NCBI GenBank assembly: GCA_941918925.1
Contig: OW799234.1
Span: 69,811,043 to 69,875,042, forward strand
Length of the DNA stretch: 64,000 nt
Source: Phyto melanocephala
Lineage: Eukaryota > Arthropoda > Insecta > Diptera > Rhinophoridae
Reading direction: 5' to 3'
This document shows positions 1 through 11,548 of this stretch, piece by piece. The notes under the pieces were generated by a model that was not told where the DNA came from, ran no database searches, and saw nothing but the letters and a program-made list of their open reading frames with translations. A program made the position numbers and the translations under genes. Each line of letters opens with the position of its first letter. Within the stretch, counting starts at the first letter, position 1.

Positions 1-1404
1 AAACAAAAGAAATTAATTTTTATTTAAATAAGCATGTTTTATTACACGCAGCCATCATTTAAAATCACTGAAGCTTAACGAAACCACTTTTTACACCACA
101 ATTTCGTTTTAGTTGTTTTTTTTTTATTTAATTTTTTTTTCTTTGTGGGGAACACCAAAGATATTCTTCACCCTTTATGTTAAATACAGAAACTAGCGAA
201 TGCCTCTCTGTCCTAACACTCATATGTGTTTAAAAATATTTCCTTTCGTACAACTTGTTTATAGATTTATGTTGGCCGAATTTCATTCTGCATGTTGTTG
301 TTATTAAGAATGGCTCATTTGTAAAGCATTTAATTGTCAGTTTAGCTGCATTTAATCCATACAAACATTCAGCAACTCTATGTTCAACCGGAACCGGCAT
401 CTACTGCCAATGCAACTTCACACAAGTGGCGGTAAAATAAAATAAAATAAACAAGCTAACCAAGGAAATATTAAAGACTTCATCATCACCATCTTCATCG
501 TTGAAGTCGTAGTCATTATTATTCACATCATTATAATTTTGTGTTTTGATTTTTATGCAACACATTATACGGTGGCATAATCTGGTTAATGTTTAGCTTG
601 TAACACTCTTTAATATTGGTCTACGAATATTATTTAGACCGCCAATGCCACCTGATAAGCTTAAGATGGAGAAAAGTTTTGCTTTGTTTTTAGCTGACAT
701 TTCATGCAGTTATTCGAAATTACGCAATAGGCTGCCGAATTGTCGCGAAAATGTTAAAGACATTATATTTTTTTTAATATATTTAGAACTGTTATTTATT
801 TAAGCAGAGTTCACTTTTTGCAACAGAGTAATTAATTAATTTTATAATAACTTATTCGTCATTGTCAGCGTAATTTATCGCAGTCCAAGTTACGCACATC
901 GAAGTTTTGGGGTCATACAGATCGTATGCATTTTGAAATATACAAATGAGTTTTATTTCCGACAACGAATATTCGTATTGGAAAGTTTGTCATTCGTCTC
1001 AGTTGCATTTATATTATTAATATAGTATGTACCTGGAATTTAAAAATAGCAGAGTCAGTTATTTAAGTCAACTTTTATTATTATCTCGAGAGCTTTAACA
1101 GTTAGGACCTTATAATTTTGTGTACGTAACTTAAGACAAGACTAGAAATTGACGAGGATAGAACATTTAATACTTACAAAAAATAGTATAAATTGATAAT
1201 CGCGTTGCAATATTAGTGAGATGCAAAATAAAAATTTTGTTCAACCAAAAAAATAGTAGAGCATACAAAGTAGGCATATATGTTCCCATCGTTTCTTAAG
1301 GGAGAACAGTGCTTTAAAAAAAAAAGCCTACATCTTGGTCTATTCAATTCCAATCTGTCATCGCCTTAAAGGTTCTACTGGGTAATGGTGCTGAAAAAAA
1401 CTAT
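1..1404. other. AT-rich non-coding stretch
   Basis: No gene or recognisable repeat is seen here. The sequence is AT-rich with T and A homopolymers and short stop-free runs (for example around 255-440) that show no domain, no codon bias and no neighbouring exon-like signal. It is best read as intergenic or intronic DNA. Confidence 0.6.
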
Positions 1405-1751
1405 GGTTAGTTTTTGGTTTTGAGGTACTTGCACTTCATTGATTTTTCTGAAACTTTGCACACATATTGAGCTGTCCTGACTTTATAATTTCGTGATTAA
1501 AAAAGTGGGCAGGGCCACGCCCATAAAAAAAAGTTATAATTTTGAGGTACTTGTACTGGACCGATTCTTCTGAAACTTTGCACACATATCGAGCTGTCAT
1601 GACTATACAGCTTCGTTATTAGAAAAGTGGGCAGTGCCGCGACCTTTAAAAAAGTTATAATTTTTAGCTTCTTGCACTTGATATTCAATTAAAATTATAA
1701 ATGCATTTTTATTCATTAAGGGGCGTAGCAACGCGCGCCGGGCTTTTCTAA
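1405..1751 (+). mobile_element. Helitron-family 3' fragment (H1)
   Basis: About two and a half copies of a ~120 bp internal tandem unit are present. Each carries CTTTGCACACATAT, a GGGC...GCCC palindrome around the words 'gggcagggccacgccc', and GGTACTTGCACT. They are followed by the conserved end GGGGCGTAGCAACGCGCGCC, GGGC and then CTTTTCTAA. Three other copies in the window (20346, 21700, 40013) end the same way, in CTAG. Here the last four bases are CTAA, which still fits the Helitron CTRR rule. The 5' end is missing, so this is a 5'-truncated, non-autonomous copy. No coding part remains. A decayed mariner begins about 140 bp downstream. Confidence 0.75.
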
Positions 1752-1889
1752 TAGGTTATAATTGTAAAAACTTATTACAGAAATTTGTAAAAATATGACT
1801 AGCTGTCTCTTAAACTTCGATTAGTTTTCAGTTGAAAAGTTCATCTAATGTATCAATTATCATTATCATGTATCATTAGTAAACTGGTC

Positions 1890-2450
1890 ACAAAATATGA
1901 AAAATGAGTCTCCGTTAAGTCAACATACCGGTAGGTCTCTTGAAAACATTGCAATTGTATCGCTCTTAACAACTCTAAATTTTACGAAATACCTTCATGC
2001 CTATAAAATTATTAGCAGACCATGGAAAGACCCAAAAGTGTTTAATGGGTAAAGTTAGTAAAAAAAAAAAACATTTTCCAATAAAGCGTATTGTTTGGGG
2101 GTCAGAAAATTTTAATGGAATTGATAAGAATTAAAACCACCCACAACTATCAAAATTTTGGTCAGGCGGCGAGATTGGACCTTACTTTTTTGAATGTGAG
2201 GCCGAAATTGCAGTGACTGTCAACGACATTCCTTACTGGAACGTAATAATGGAGTTCTTGTGGCTTTAACTTGACAACATGGGTCCACATCCACATAAAA
2301 CCACACGTGTTTTAAACAAGACAGAGCGACCTATCACAAGATTTGCGAATTTTTCTTTGAGGTTTTATGAAATTTCAAGTTTACGCGAGTAAGCCAGAAG
2401 CAATTTCGGAACTCAAATCCCAGATAAAATGCATTAATTTACATCTTTGT
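1890..2450 (+). pseudogene. Decayed mariner-like transposase remnant
   Basis: Broken translation fragments match the mariner transposase order. RSLENIAIV near 1935 resembles the region after the second helix-turn-helix. 'FWSGGEIGPYFFECEAEIAV' style sequence lies near 2155-2220, followed by a VNDI...WNVIMEFLW-like stretch. KPEAISELKSQI near 2391-2425 matches the C-terminal region. Frames change several times and stops interrupt it, so it cannot encode a protein. It shares GAGGCCGAAATTGCAGTGA with the relics at 17400 and (inverted) 63460, so all three belong to one old lineage. Terminal repeats were not found. Confidence 0.7.
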
Positions 2451-2451
2451 A

Positions 2452-2742
2452 AAAAAATTCCATGAAATTCCATGGTGTTATTTTAAAATGAAAAAGTGCT
2501 TGTGACTGATGCGATTTTCAAGGAATTCTCCCAAGGCCGCATAATTATTCGGAAGTACATTAAAGTTAATAGGGTAAAATACGCCGAGAAAGAGTTATTG
2601 GCCGTAGGCTATCGTAGCCTTCTAAATTTGACAAGAAGCCTTAAGATAGCAAAACATATTACTTCTTCTATCATCATCTTATCATAGCCCTTGTGATGAA
2701 GATATCTAGCTTGATATTAAAAAGCAGCAGCGATCTCACACA
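2452..2742. other. Unassigned sequence before the tandem duplication
   Basis: No gene is recognised. The 63-codon open frame at 2496-2687 has no identifiable motif and is probably chance. The segment ends at the 5' breakpoint of the 3.79 kb duplication, where the bases read CACA then GTCTTG. Confidence 0.45.
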
Positions 2743-3444
2743 GTCTTGTTTAATTCCCGTACAATAATTTGTTTACTAAACTTCCATTCATTTAGACATG
2801 CTCTTAATGAACTGAATTATATTATTATGCACACCCTAACATTGGGTAGATTTCCATATATTATTGTGACTGGACATATTGAAAGCTTTTTTAAAGTCGA
2901 TAAATATTTGATTTCATTATAATTCTAAGGGCCATTATTACAACTTGCCTTTAGTTAAAGATAGGATTTTTTGTGCCCGATAAATAGCTTAGCATTATTA
3001 AAACTTCAATTTTTTATTATAATTATCGTTAACAATAATAATGTTTAATAGATAAAAAAATAATTAATGAGGGCTTTATAATGCAAAGCCATTTATTGGT
3101 CCTTCAAAATCCTGCCTTCAACTAACGGCAAGTTGTAAGACTGTGTGATACCAGTAGGAATAATTATTTTAAAAAAATTTACAAAATAATTTAAATATTT
3201 TAAAAATTATTTGTAGACCTAGACCTATGTTTAAATTAATCCGCTAAAACAGCAACTTTTGGCAGGTCCCATAAAAAAATCAGAGTTACAAGATCAGACG
3301 TCAGTTAACTTAGAAAAGCCAAGGTCACAATCTTCTCGTTTTTTGTACAAACAGGGTACACCTAACAAGGTTAACATATCTAATCAGCTGATCGCTTATG
3401 CGTTCACATAGGTATGTCAAGCTTAATGTAAAAGAATAAAATAA

Positions 3445-4169
3445 ACAAGTAACAGTGCTATACTCGGCCGTGCCGAATCTTATATACCCTTCACAATGTG
3501 TAGTCATGCAATAACAATTGTTCGTATCACCATTCGTCTCATATAAAATACGTACATATGTATATACTGGTTAGACTAAATGTGGCACCGAATCCCAGCT
3601 GAGCCAAAAAAATTTTATTTTATTTTATTTTATTTAATATATTATTTATATTTTATTATTTTTTTTTTATATTTTTTTTAAATTTTTTTAAAAAAAAATT
3701 TTTGTAAATTTTTTTTCAATTTTTTTTTTAATATTTTTTTTGTAATTTTTTTTATTATTTTTTTTTATTTTTAATATATTTTTTTTTGTAATTTTTTTTT
3801 TTGCATGTTTTTTACATGTATGTAGTGTATATGTATGTTGTTGTTGTAATTGTGAAAAAAACGAGGTGGTCGTGGTTTTTTGCTCATATCTCAGAAAGTT
3901 ATGGGGCGATTGTGCTGAATTTCAATAGCGATTCATTCCTAGATATTTCCAAGAGATTGATACTATATACAGATCTGAGGAACATATAGTTGCTTCTAAA
4001 AGTTGATTTCAACCAACACACGGGCAGACGGTCAGTGCTTAATCGACTCCTCTATTTATAACCTTTCAGAAAATATATACTTTATGGGGTCGTAAATGAA
4101 AATTGTAGAAATTACAAACGGAATGACAAAGCTATATATACCCTTCTGCACCACTGGTGAAGGGTATAA
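3445..4169 (+). mobile_element. Repeat A, copy 1 (within tandem duplication copy 1)
   Basis: The head reads ACAAGTAACAGTGCTATACT then CGGCCGTGCCGAA, followed by TATACCCTTCACA. The middle (about 3605-3800) is almost pure A/T. The tail contains CGAGGTGGTCGTGG, CTCATATCTCAGAAAGTTAT, a shortened GGGCAGACGG motif, TTTATGGGGTCG and the closing hairpin TATACCCTT...AAGGGTATA. The 'CCTAGATATTTCC' tail variant defines what I call subfamily A. The short open frames in it (3325-3507, 3801-3989) are chance frames that recur in other copies only because the repeat recurs. The element class is not established. Confidence 0.85.
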
Positions 4170-5446
4170 AAATAATAATTCGCTTTTTAATATTTTTTAT
4201 ATAAAGTTTGGTGATAAAGCTAATTCAGTCGAATTTGCCATTGCATACACCTTGTTAAGTAGCAACAAATAAATGAAAATTAAATTGTTTAATTTTAAAA
4301 TCTTCTTCATCGATTTAAATTTTCTTCAGAAAATTTCTATTTAACGGTGCATATTTGTAGGTAGTACCTTTTTAAGTTAACTGTAGAGCACCCAAAATTC
4401 GTTCTGAATCGCCAAAAAAAAATTTAAATTTCATATATTCTACATCACAAAGGTTCACGTTTTGCCAGGTTCTTCAATTCCCAAATAATTTTACAGAAGA
4501 TACTTTTACGATTTTCTAGTCTTTAATTGATACTTTCATGCCATTAAGTGTATGAAGCAAAATCAAAAGAAGTATATAATGTACTTGTAGTTGTACCAGC
4601 GATATGCAGCTGATGTGTCGCTTTTGTGTTGTCGGCATTTTGTAGTTGCAAATTTTTCTGTTGTTGTTGATTTGTAAAATGAAAACAGAGACAACAGCAA
4701 TAGCAACAGCGAAGTAAATAAAATTATGCAAAACATGTTGTGGCTTTTATTTCAATTTAGCTTATTTTATTTAATTCTTTTTTCCCCCCCCCCCCATTTT
4801 ACAACACTACAATTTTACACTTTTTGAAGATTTTGATGGGCTGCAAAGAGGCACTTTCATACATACAGACAGCGGATCTAATAAAGAATGGTGCTTTTAG
4901 TTGGTGTTTTATTTGTGCATACAGAGAGACAGACATTTATACATACATTTGAGTATTTATGTTTTTTGATGATTTTGGAAGCGAAAAAAATTTAACGCCA
5001 ACATTTTTTCTGTATAATTTAGCATAAAATAGTAAGAAGTATTTTTTCAATTGTTGTTAAGTACATAACTAAGAGATCAGGCTGAGTACGATGGAATCTT
5101 GCACTCAACCAGTCATGCATACAATCAGCCACCTAGACATCCAGTCAGTTGGTTATTCAGCCATTCAAGTGGCCACTTGATAATATTAAAAATCTTTTTT
5201 CTTCGCTACAAATCAGGTGTGGCTGTAGTTTTTCGTTTAATTTTATTTCTGGTTGCCGTGTTAAAAATAAAATAAGACAAAATTGAATTTCTTTTTTATC
5301 AATTATTTTTATTTGGGGAGTCTAAATTTTGTTACAGAAGTAAGATAATTTTTGTAAATCCTTTTAAGCACATATTTCCTAATGTTTGTATTAATTGATT
5401 TACACTAATGTAGATTTAATGACAACTTTTATGTTTGAGATAAGTA
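4170..5446. other. Unassigned DNA inside the duplicated block
   Basis: No gene is recognised. The features are a C12 run at about 4784-4795 (C11 in the second copy) and CAA/TTG-rich stretches near 4650-4720. The 71-codon minus-strand frame at 4516-4731 coincides with low-complexity sequence and looks fortuitous. The same content recurs at 7961-9236. Confidence 0.5.
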
Positions 5447-5545
5447 CAGTGCACTCGCGATAATATAAACACTTTTTTTCTTCCATTGACTACTCTAACA
5501 TATGAACTTAATGTAAAAGCGCTAAAATATAAACAGTTAATTTTT
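5447..5545 (+). mobile_element. Possible pogo/Tigger-like terminal inverted repeat
   Basis: TA precedes CAGTGCACTCGCGATAATAT, which resembles the CAGT...CGATAA ends of pogo/Tigger elements. A related sub-terminal word (GCGCTAAAATATAAACAG) follows about 70 bp later. I found no matching inverted end downstream and no transposase. The 70-codon frame at 5798-6010 shows no DDE or CENP-B-type motif. The same end is repeated at 9237 because of the tandem duplication. This is a suggestion only. Confidence 0.3.
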
Positions 5546-6389
5546 TAAAGATTTTTTATACACAGTAATATAATCTAAATCAATAGGGTAGTGGTCAAAT
5601 TCTCATGTAACTGCATAATAATTAGGGAATTTCCTGGCTATATGATTGTAAATTGTCATTAGCTGTCCATTAAAGTTTCTTGCATAGACAATTATTTTTT
5701 AGTTATATATGAATTTAATGCAAAAAAAATCAAGATATGAATTCCAAGAAAATAGTCTTAAACTTTAACAGAAAATTAGAAATTTTAAAACATTTATGTG
5801 AGAGAGCAAATTAGTTTTAAGATAAAAAAAATCTACAATATGTTGAATGCAAATATGCACAATATGCAAAATAAAATGCAAAATATTATGCTGTTATCTA
5901 ATGCGTTAACAATACGTTTGTCGGAATTGAAAAGGCAAAACTGTGCGACTGTAAGTATCCAAAAATGGAAAATACATCAGTTGCACCGATGGTTTTTGCA
6001 TATGAGATAGAAAAAACAAAATCCTGTTTGCAAGCTTATGCTAAAAGAAAACGACAAAAGCAGGCATAATATAAAGTGATGCTTTTGTGGAGGTGTCAAA
6101 AAGAGCTGTTTAATAAAGCATTGAGCTGTACCGAAAGCTAAGTTGTTGATAAACGAGAGTTGAATGTACTCAGAGAGTTAAGAGAGCGGGCAATTTTAAA
6201 TGTTATTGAACAAAAGATACAGAAAAAAAAACACAGACTCTTTCGCATAATTTTTTTTTAAATAAATAGATTTTTTAAATCTAATAAACAATGAATAAGA
6301 ATTTAACATAGAAATCTTTCATTTCTATGGGAAAAACTTTTTTAAAGGGAAATAAGATGCCATTAGCAAATACGTAAAAGTAAGCTTGT

Positions 6390-6538
6390 TATACCCTTCA
6401 CACAGTGAAAAAGGGTATATATAGGTTTGTCATTCCGTGTGAAATTTCTACAATTTTGATTTCCGACCCCATAAAGTATATATTTTCTGAAAGCTTATGA
6501 ATAGGGGAGTCGATTAAGCCCTGTCAGTCTGTCCGTCT
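6390..6538 (-). mobile_element. Repeat B tail, cut by the duplication junction
   Basis: This inverted repeat-B end runs TATACCCTTCACACAGTG, AAAAAGGGTATATATAGG, TTTGTCATTCCGTGTG and on to GTCAGTCTGTCCGTCT. There it changes abruptly to TGTTTAATTCCCG, the start of duplication copy 2. The full-length counterpart is the element beginning at 10180, which continues past this point. The copy here is therefore a by-product of the duplication and not an independent truncation. Confidence 0.9.
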
Positions 6539-7236
6539 TGTTTAATTCCCGTACAATAATTTGTTTACTAAACTTCCATTCATTTAGACATGCTCTTAAT
6601 GAACTGAATTATATTATTATGCACACCCTAACATTGGGTAGATTTCCATATATTATTGTGACTGGACATATTGAAAGCTTTTTTAAAGTCGATAAATATT
6701 TGATTTCATTATAATTCTAAGGGCCATTATTACAACTTGCCTTTAGTTAAAGATAGGATTTTTTGTGCCCGATAAATAGCTTAGCATTATTAAAACTTCA
6801 ATTTTTTATTATAATTATCGTTAACAATAATAATGTTTAATAGATAAAAAAATAATTAATGAGGGCTTTATAATGCAAAGCCATTTATTGGTCCTTCAAA
6901 ATCCTGCCTTCAACTAACGGCAAGTTGTAAGACTGTGTGATACCAGTAGGAATAATTATTTTAAAAAAATTTACAAAATAATTTAAATATTTTAAAAATT
7001 ATTTGTAGACCTAGACCTATGTTTAAATTAATCCGCTAAAACAGCAACTTTTGGCAGGTCCCATAAAAAAATCAGAGTTACAAGATCAGACGTCAGTTAA
7101 CTTAGAAAAGCCAAGGTCACAATCTTCTCGTTTTTTGTACAAACAGGGTACACCTAACAAGGTTAACATATCTAATCAGCTGATCGCTTATGCGTTCACA
7201 TAGGTATGTCAAGCTTAATGTAAAAGAATAAAATAA

Positions 7237-7960
7237 ACAAGTAACAGTGCTATACTCGGCCGTGCCGAATCTTATATACCCTTCACAATGTGTAGTCATG
7301 CAATAACAATTGTTCGTATCACCATTCGTCTCATATAAAATACGTACATATGTATATACTGGTTAGACTAAATGTGGCACCGAATCCCAGCTGAGCCAAA
7401 AAAATTTTATTTTATTTTATTTTATTTAATATATTATTTATATTTTATTATTTTTTTTTTATATTTTTTTTAAATTTTTTTAAAAAAAAATTTTTGTAAA
7501 TTTTTTTTCAATTTTTTTTTTAATATTTTTTTTGTAATTTTTTTTATTATTTTTTTTTATTTTTAATTTATTTTTTTTTGTAATTTTTTTTTTGCATGTT
7601 TTTTACATGTATGTAGTGTATATGTATGTTGTTGTTGTAATTGTGAAAAAAACGAGGTGGTCGTGGTTTTTTGCTCATATCTCAGAAAGTTATGGGGCGA
7701 TTGTGCTGAATTTCAATAGCGATTCATTCCTAGATATTTCCAAGAGATTGATACTATATACAGATCTGAGGAACATATAGTTGCTTCTAAAAGTTGATTT
7801 CAACCAACACACGGGCAGACGGTCAGTGCTTAATCGACTCCTCTATTTATAACCTTTCAGAAAATATATACTTTATGGGGTCGTAAATGAAAATTGTAGA
7901 AATTACAAACGGAATGACAAAGCTATATATACCCTTCTGCACCACTGGTGAAGGGTATAA
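7237..7960 (+). mobile_element. Repeat A, copy 1' (within tandem duplication copy 2)
   Basis: This is the duplicate of the element at 3445-4169, with the same head, A/T-only middle and GACAGACGG-type tail. It has one substitution in the A/T core and one fewer T in the run before TTGCATG. It was copied passively as part of the 3.79 kb block and not inserted separately. Confidence 0.85.
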
Positions 7961-9236
7961 AAATAATAATTCGCTTTTTAATATTTTTTATATAAAGTTT
8001 GGTGATAAAGCTAATTCAGTCGAATTTGCCATTGCATACACCTTGTTAAGTAGCAACAAATAAATGAAAATTAAATTGTTTAATTTTAAAATCTTCTTCA
8101 TCGATTTAAATTTTCTTCAGAAAATTTCTATTTAACGGTGCATATTTGTAGGTAGTACCTTTTTAAGTTAACTGTAGAGCACCCAAAATTCGTTCTGAAT
8201 CGCCAAAAAAAAATTTAAATTTCATATATTCTACATCACAAAGGTTCACGTTTTGCCAGGTTCTTCAATTCCCAAATAATTTTACAGAAGATACTTTTAC
8301 GATTTTCTAGTCTTTAATTGATACTTTCATGCCATTAAGTGTATGAAGCAAAATCAAAAGAAGTATATAATGTACTTGTAGTTGTACCAGCGATATGCAG
8401 CTGATGTGTCGCTTTTGTGTTGTCGGCATTTTGTAGTTGCAAATTTTTCTGTTGTTGTTGATTTGTAAAATGAAAACAGAGACAACAGCAATAGCAACAG
8501 CGAAGTAAATAAAATTATGCAAAACATGTTGTGGCTTTTATTTCAATTTAGCTTATTTTATTTAATTCTTTTTTCCCCCCCCCCCATTTTACAACACTAC
8601 AATTTTACACTTTTTGAAGATTTTGATGGGCTGCAAAGAGGCACTTTCATACATACAGACAGCGGATCTAATAAAGAATGGTGCTTTTAGTTGGTGTTTT
8701 ATTTGTGCATACAGAGAGACAGACATTTATACATACATTTGAGTATTTATGTTTTTTGATGATTTTGGAAGCGAAAAAAATTTAACGCCAACATTTTTTC
8801 TGTATAATTTAGCATAAAATAGTAAGAAGTATTTTTTCAATTGTTGTTAAGTACATAACTAAGAGATCAGGCTGAGTACGATGGAATCTTGCACTCAACC
8901 AGTCATGCATACAATCAGCCACCTAGACATCCAGTCAGTTGGTTATTCAGCCATTCAAGTGGCCACTTGATAATATTAAAAATCTTTTTTCTTCGCTACA
9001 AATCAGGTGTGGCTGTAGTTTTTCGTTTAATTTTATTTCTGGTTGCCGTGTTAAAAATAAAATAAGACAAAATTGAATTTCTTTTTTATCAATTATTTTT
9101 ATTTGGGGAGTCTAAATTTTGTTACAGAAGTAAGATAATTTTTGTAAATCCTTTTAAGCACATATTTCCTAATGTTTGTATTAATTGATTTACACTAATG
9201 TAGATTTAATGACAACTTTTATGTTTGAGATAAGTA

Positions 9237-9335
9237 CAGTGCACTCGCGATAATATAAACACTTTTTTTCTTCCATTGACTACTCTAACATATGAACTTA
9301 ATGTAAAAGCGCTAAAATATAAACAGTTAATTTTT
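9237..9335 (+). mobile_element. Duplicate of the possible pogo-like end
   Basis: This is the second copy of the CAGTGCACTCGCGATAA motif, present because of the tandem duplication. The caveats given for the copy at 5447 apply. Confidence 0.3.
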
Positions 9336-10179
9336 TAAAGATTTTTTATACACAGTAATATAATCTAAATCAATAGGGTAGTGGTCAAATTCTCATGTAA
9401 CTGCATAATAATTAGGGAATTTCCTGGCTATATGATTGTAAATTGTCATTAGCTGTCCATTAAAGTTTCTTGCATAGACAATTATTTTTTAGTTATATAT
9501 GAATTTAATGCAAAAAAAATCAAGATATGAATTCCAAGAAAATAGTCTTAAACTTTAACAGAAAATTAGAAATTTTAAAACATTTATGTGAGAGAGCAAA
9601 TTAGTTTTAAGATAAAAAAAATCTACAATATGTTGAATGCAAATATGCACAATATGCAAAATAAAATGCAAAATATTATGCTGTTATCTAATGCGTTAAC
9701 AATACGTTTGTCGGAATTGAAAAGGCAAAACTGTGCGACTGTAAGTATCCAAAAATGGAAAATACATCAGTTGCACCGATGGTTTTTGCATATGAGATAG
9801 AAAAAACAAAATCCTGTTTGCAAGCTTATGCTAAAAGAAAACGACAAAAGCAGGCATAATATAAAGTGATGCTTTTGTGGAGGTGTCAAAAAGAGCTGTT
9901 TAATAAAGCATTGAGCTGTACCGAAAGCTAAGTTGTTGATAAACGAGAGTTGAATGTACTCAGAGAGTTAAGAGAGCGGGCAATTTTAAATGTTATTGAA
10001 CAAAAGATACAGAAAAAAAAACACAGACTCTTTCGCATAATTTTTTTTTAAATAAATAGATTTTTTAAATCTAATAAACAATGAATAAGAATTTAACATA
10101 GAAATCTTTCATTTCTATGGGAAAAACTTTTTTAAAGGGAAATAAGATGCCATTAGCAAATACGTAAAAGTAAGCTTGT

Positions 10180-11548
10180 TATACCCTTCACACAGTGAAA
10201 AAGGGTATATATAGGTTTGTCATTCCGTGTGAAATTTCTACAATTTTGATTTCCGACCCCATAAAGTATATATTTTCTGAAAGCTTATGAATAGGGGAGT
10301 CGATTAAGCCCTGTCAGTCTGTCCGTCTGTCCGTCTGACCGTCTGTCCGTGTGTATGTTGAAATCAACTTTTTGAAGCCCCCCGACATCGCTTGGACTCG
10401 GGTGAGGTATTAAAATATCGGAAATATTCGGGAGTAGATCGGTATTGAAAATCAGAAACATCGGTACATAAACAACTGAGATATGAGCAAAAACCCACGA
10501 CCACCTCGATTTTTTTTTCACAAAAACAACATTACAACAACAACATACATACATACAAACGTGTATACTGGTTAGAGAAAACGTGGCATTGAATCCCAGC
10601 TGAGCCAAAAAAATTTTTTTTTTATTTTTTTTTAAATTTTTTTTTAAATTTTTTTTTTATTTATTTTTTTATTTTTTATTTAATATATTATTTATATTTT
10701 TATTATTATTTTTTTTTAATTTTTTTTTTTAAATATTTTTTTTTTATTTTTTTTGTTTCATATTTATTATATATATTTTAATTATTAAATTTTAATGTGA
10801 ACCATTTTTTATTTTGGCTTAAGTTCATTTGTTTCTTTATTTAATTTTATAATTCAAATTAAATTAAATTGTAACCATTTAGGAATATTAGAAGAATATG
10901 AACATGTTGAATTATGAATTGTCATTTGATAGGTGAAATAAAATATTCAACAAAATATGAAAATTAATACTAAGATTCACTAATTCAAATTTCATTCAAT
11001 TGTAACATAAATAGGAATTTTAAGTTACATAGTAGTATACCGATAAAGAGTGCTGATGATGAAATCGTAGCTGATTTCGAAAATGCATTCCACTCGGCTA
11101 ATATCGGAAATAATTTTTAGAAAAAATATTCCTAAAATGGTTACAATTTAATTTAATTTGAATTATAAAATTAAATAAAGAAACAAATGAACTTAAGCCA
11201 AAATAAAAAATGGTTCACATTAAAATTTAATATATAGAAAAAAGTTCGAATAAAATATAAATATATTATTTTAATTATTTTTTAAAATTTTTTTTTTTTA
11301 ATTTTTTTTAAACATTTTTTTTTAAATTTTTTTTTTAATTTTTTTTTTAATTTTTTTTTATTTTTTTTTTTTAACATACATACGTAAATTTATAATTTTA
11401 CAATGTGGATGTTTTTATATATGTATGGTTTTTATATGTATGTACGTATATCATATGGAATTGTGATACAAACTACTGTTATTGCATGACTACGCGGTGT
11501 GAAGGGTATATAAGATTCGGCACGGCCGAATATAGCGCTCTTACTTGT
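10180..11548 (-). mobile_element. Repeat B, full-length, interrupted by a foldback element
   Basis: Read on the minus strand, the head is at 11548 (ACAAGTAAGAGCGCTATATT, then the TTCGGCCGTGCCGAA palindrome) and the tail hairpin is at 10180. The tail shows the subfamily-B words CCCGAATATTTCCGATATTT, GTCGGGGGGCTTCAAAAAG and CAGACGGTCAGACGGACAGA. The A/T-rich middle is split by a ~450 bp foldback element at 10783-11232. The 107-codon frame across 10285-10608 is repeat sequence and recurs at 36868-37191. That conservation reflects repeat identity and is no evidence of a protein. Confidence 0.85.
10783..11232. mobile_element. Foldback/MITE element, copy F1
   Basis: Arms of about 105 bp are inverted copies. 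The left arm has ATTAAATTTTAATGTGAACC, GGCTTAAGTTCATTTG and AATTGTAACCATTTAGGAAT. The right arm is its reverse complement, ending GGTTCACATTAAAATTTAAT. The centre carries a second, structured hairpin at 11040-11107: stems CCGATA/TATCGG and GAGTG/CACTC, and the apical GAAATC-GTAGCT-GATTTC. It lies in the A/T core of a repeat-B copy, so it is younger than that copy. A clear target duplication could not be resolved in the A/T-rich flanks. No coding frame of note was found. Confidence 0.85.

Larger units (their letters stand above)
2743..6534 (+). repeat. Tandem duplication, copy 1 (3792 bp)
   Basis: Positions 2743-6534 repeat directly at 6535-10324 in the same orientation with near-perfect identity. 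The differences I can see are one substitution (3776 A versus 7568 T), a one-base change in a T run near 3790, and one fewer C in a C run near 4790. The block holds the end of one unassigned region, a complete repeat-A element, a pogo-like terminal motif, unassigned DNA, and the first ~150 bp of an inverted repeat-B copy. No host gene lies within it. Confidence 0.95.
6535..10324 (+). repeat. Tandem duplication, copy 2 (3790 bp)
   Basis: This is the second copy of the block starting at 2743. The four bases GTCT occur at the left breakpoint (2743-2746), at the junction (6535-6538) and at the right breakpoint (10325-10328). That is a four-base microhomology. The low divergence, mostly at homopolymers, points to a very recent event or to an assembly artefact. 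Confidence 0.95.

Noticed and set aside
3325..3507. 60-codon minus frame seen twice
   Set aside because: It is a passive copy in the tandem duplication and overlaps the repeat-A head; no coding signal.
5798..6010. 70-codon frame present in both copies of the tandem duplication
   Set aside because: It is conserved only because the whole 3.79 kb block is duplicated. There is no domain, and it is A/T-rich with repeated ATGCA words.
10285..10608. 107-codon frame that recurs at 36868-37191
   Set aside because: The recurrence is explained by repeat B itself. The encoded sequence includes the GACAGACGG iterations (TDRRSDGQTDR) and has no domain.
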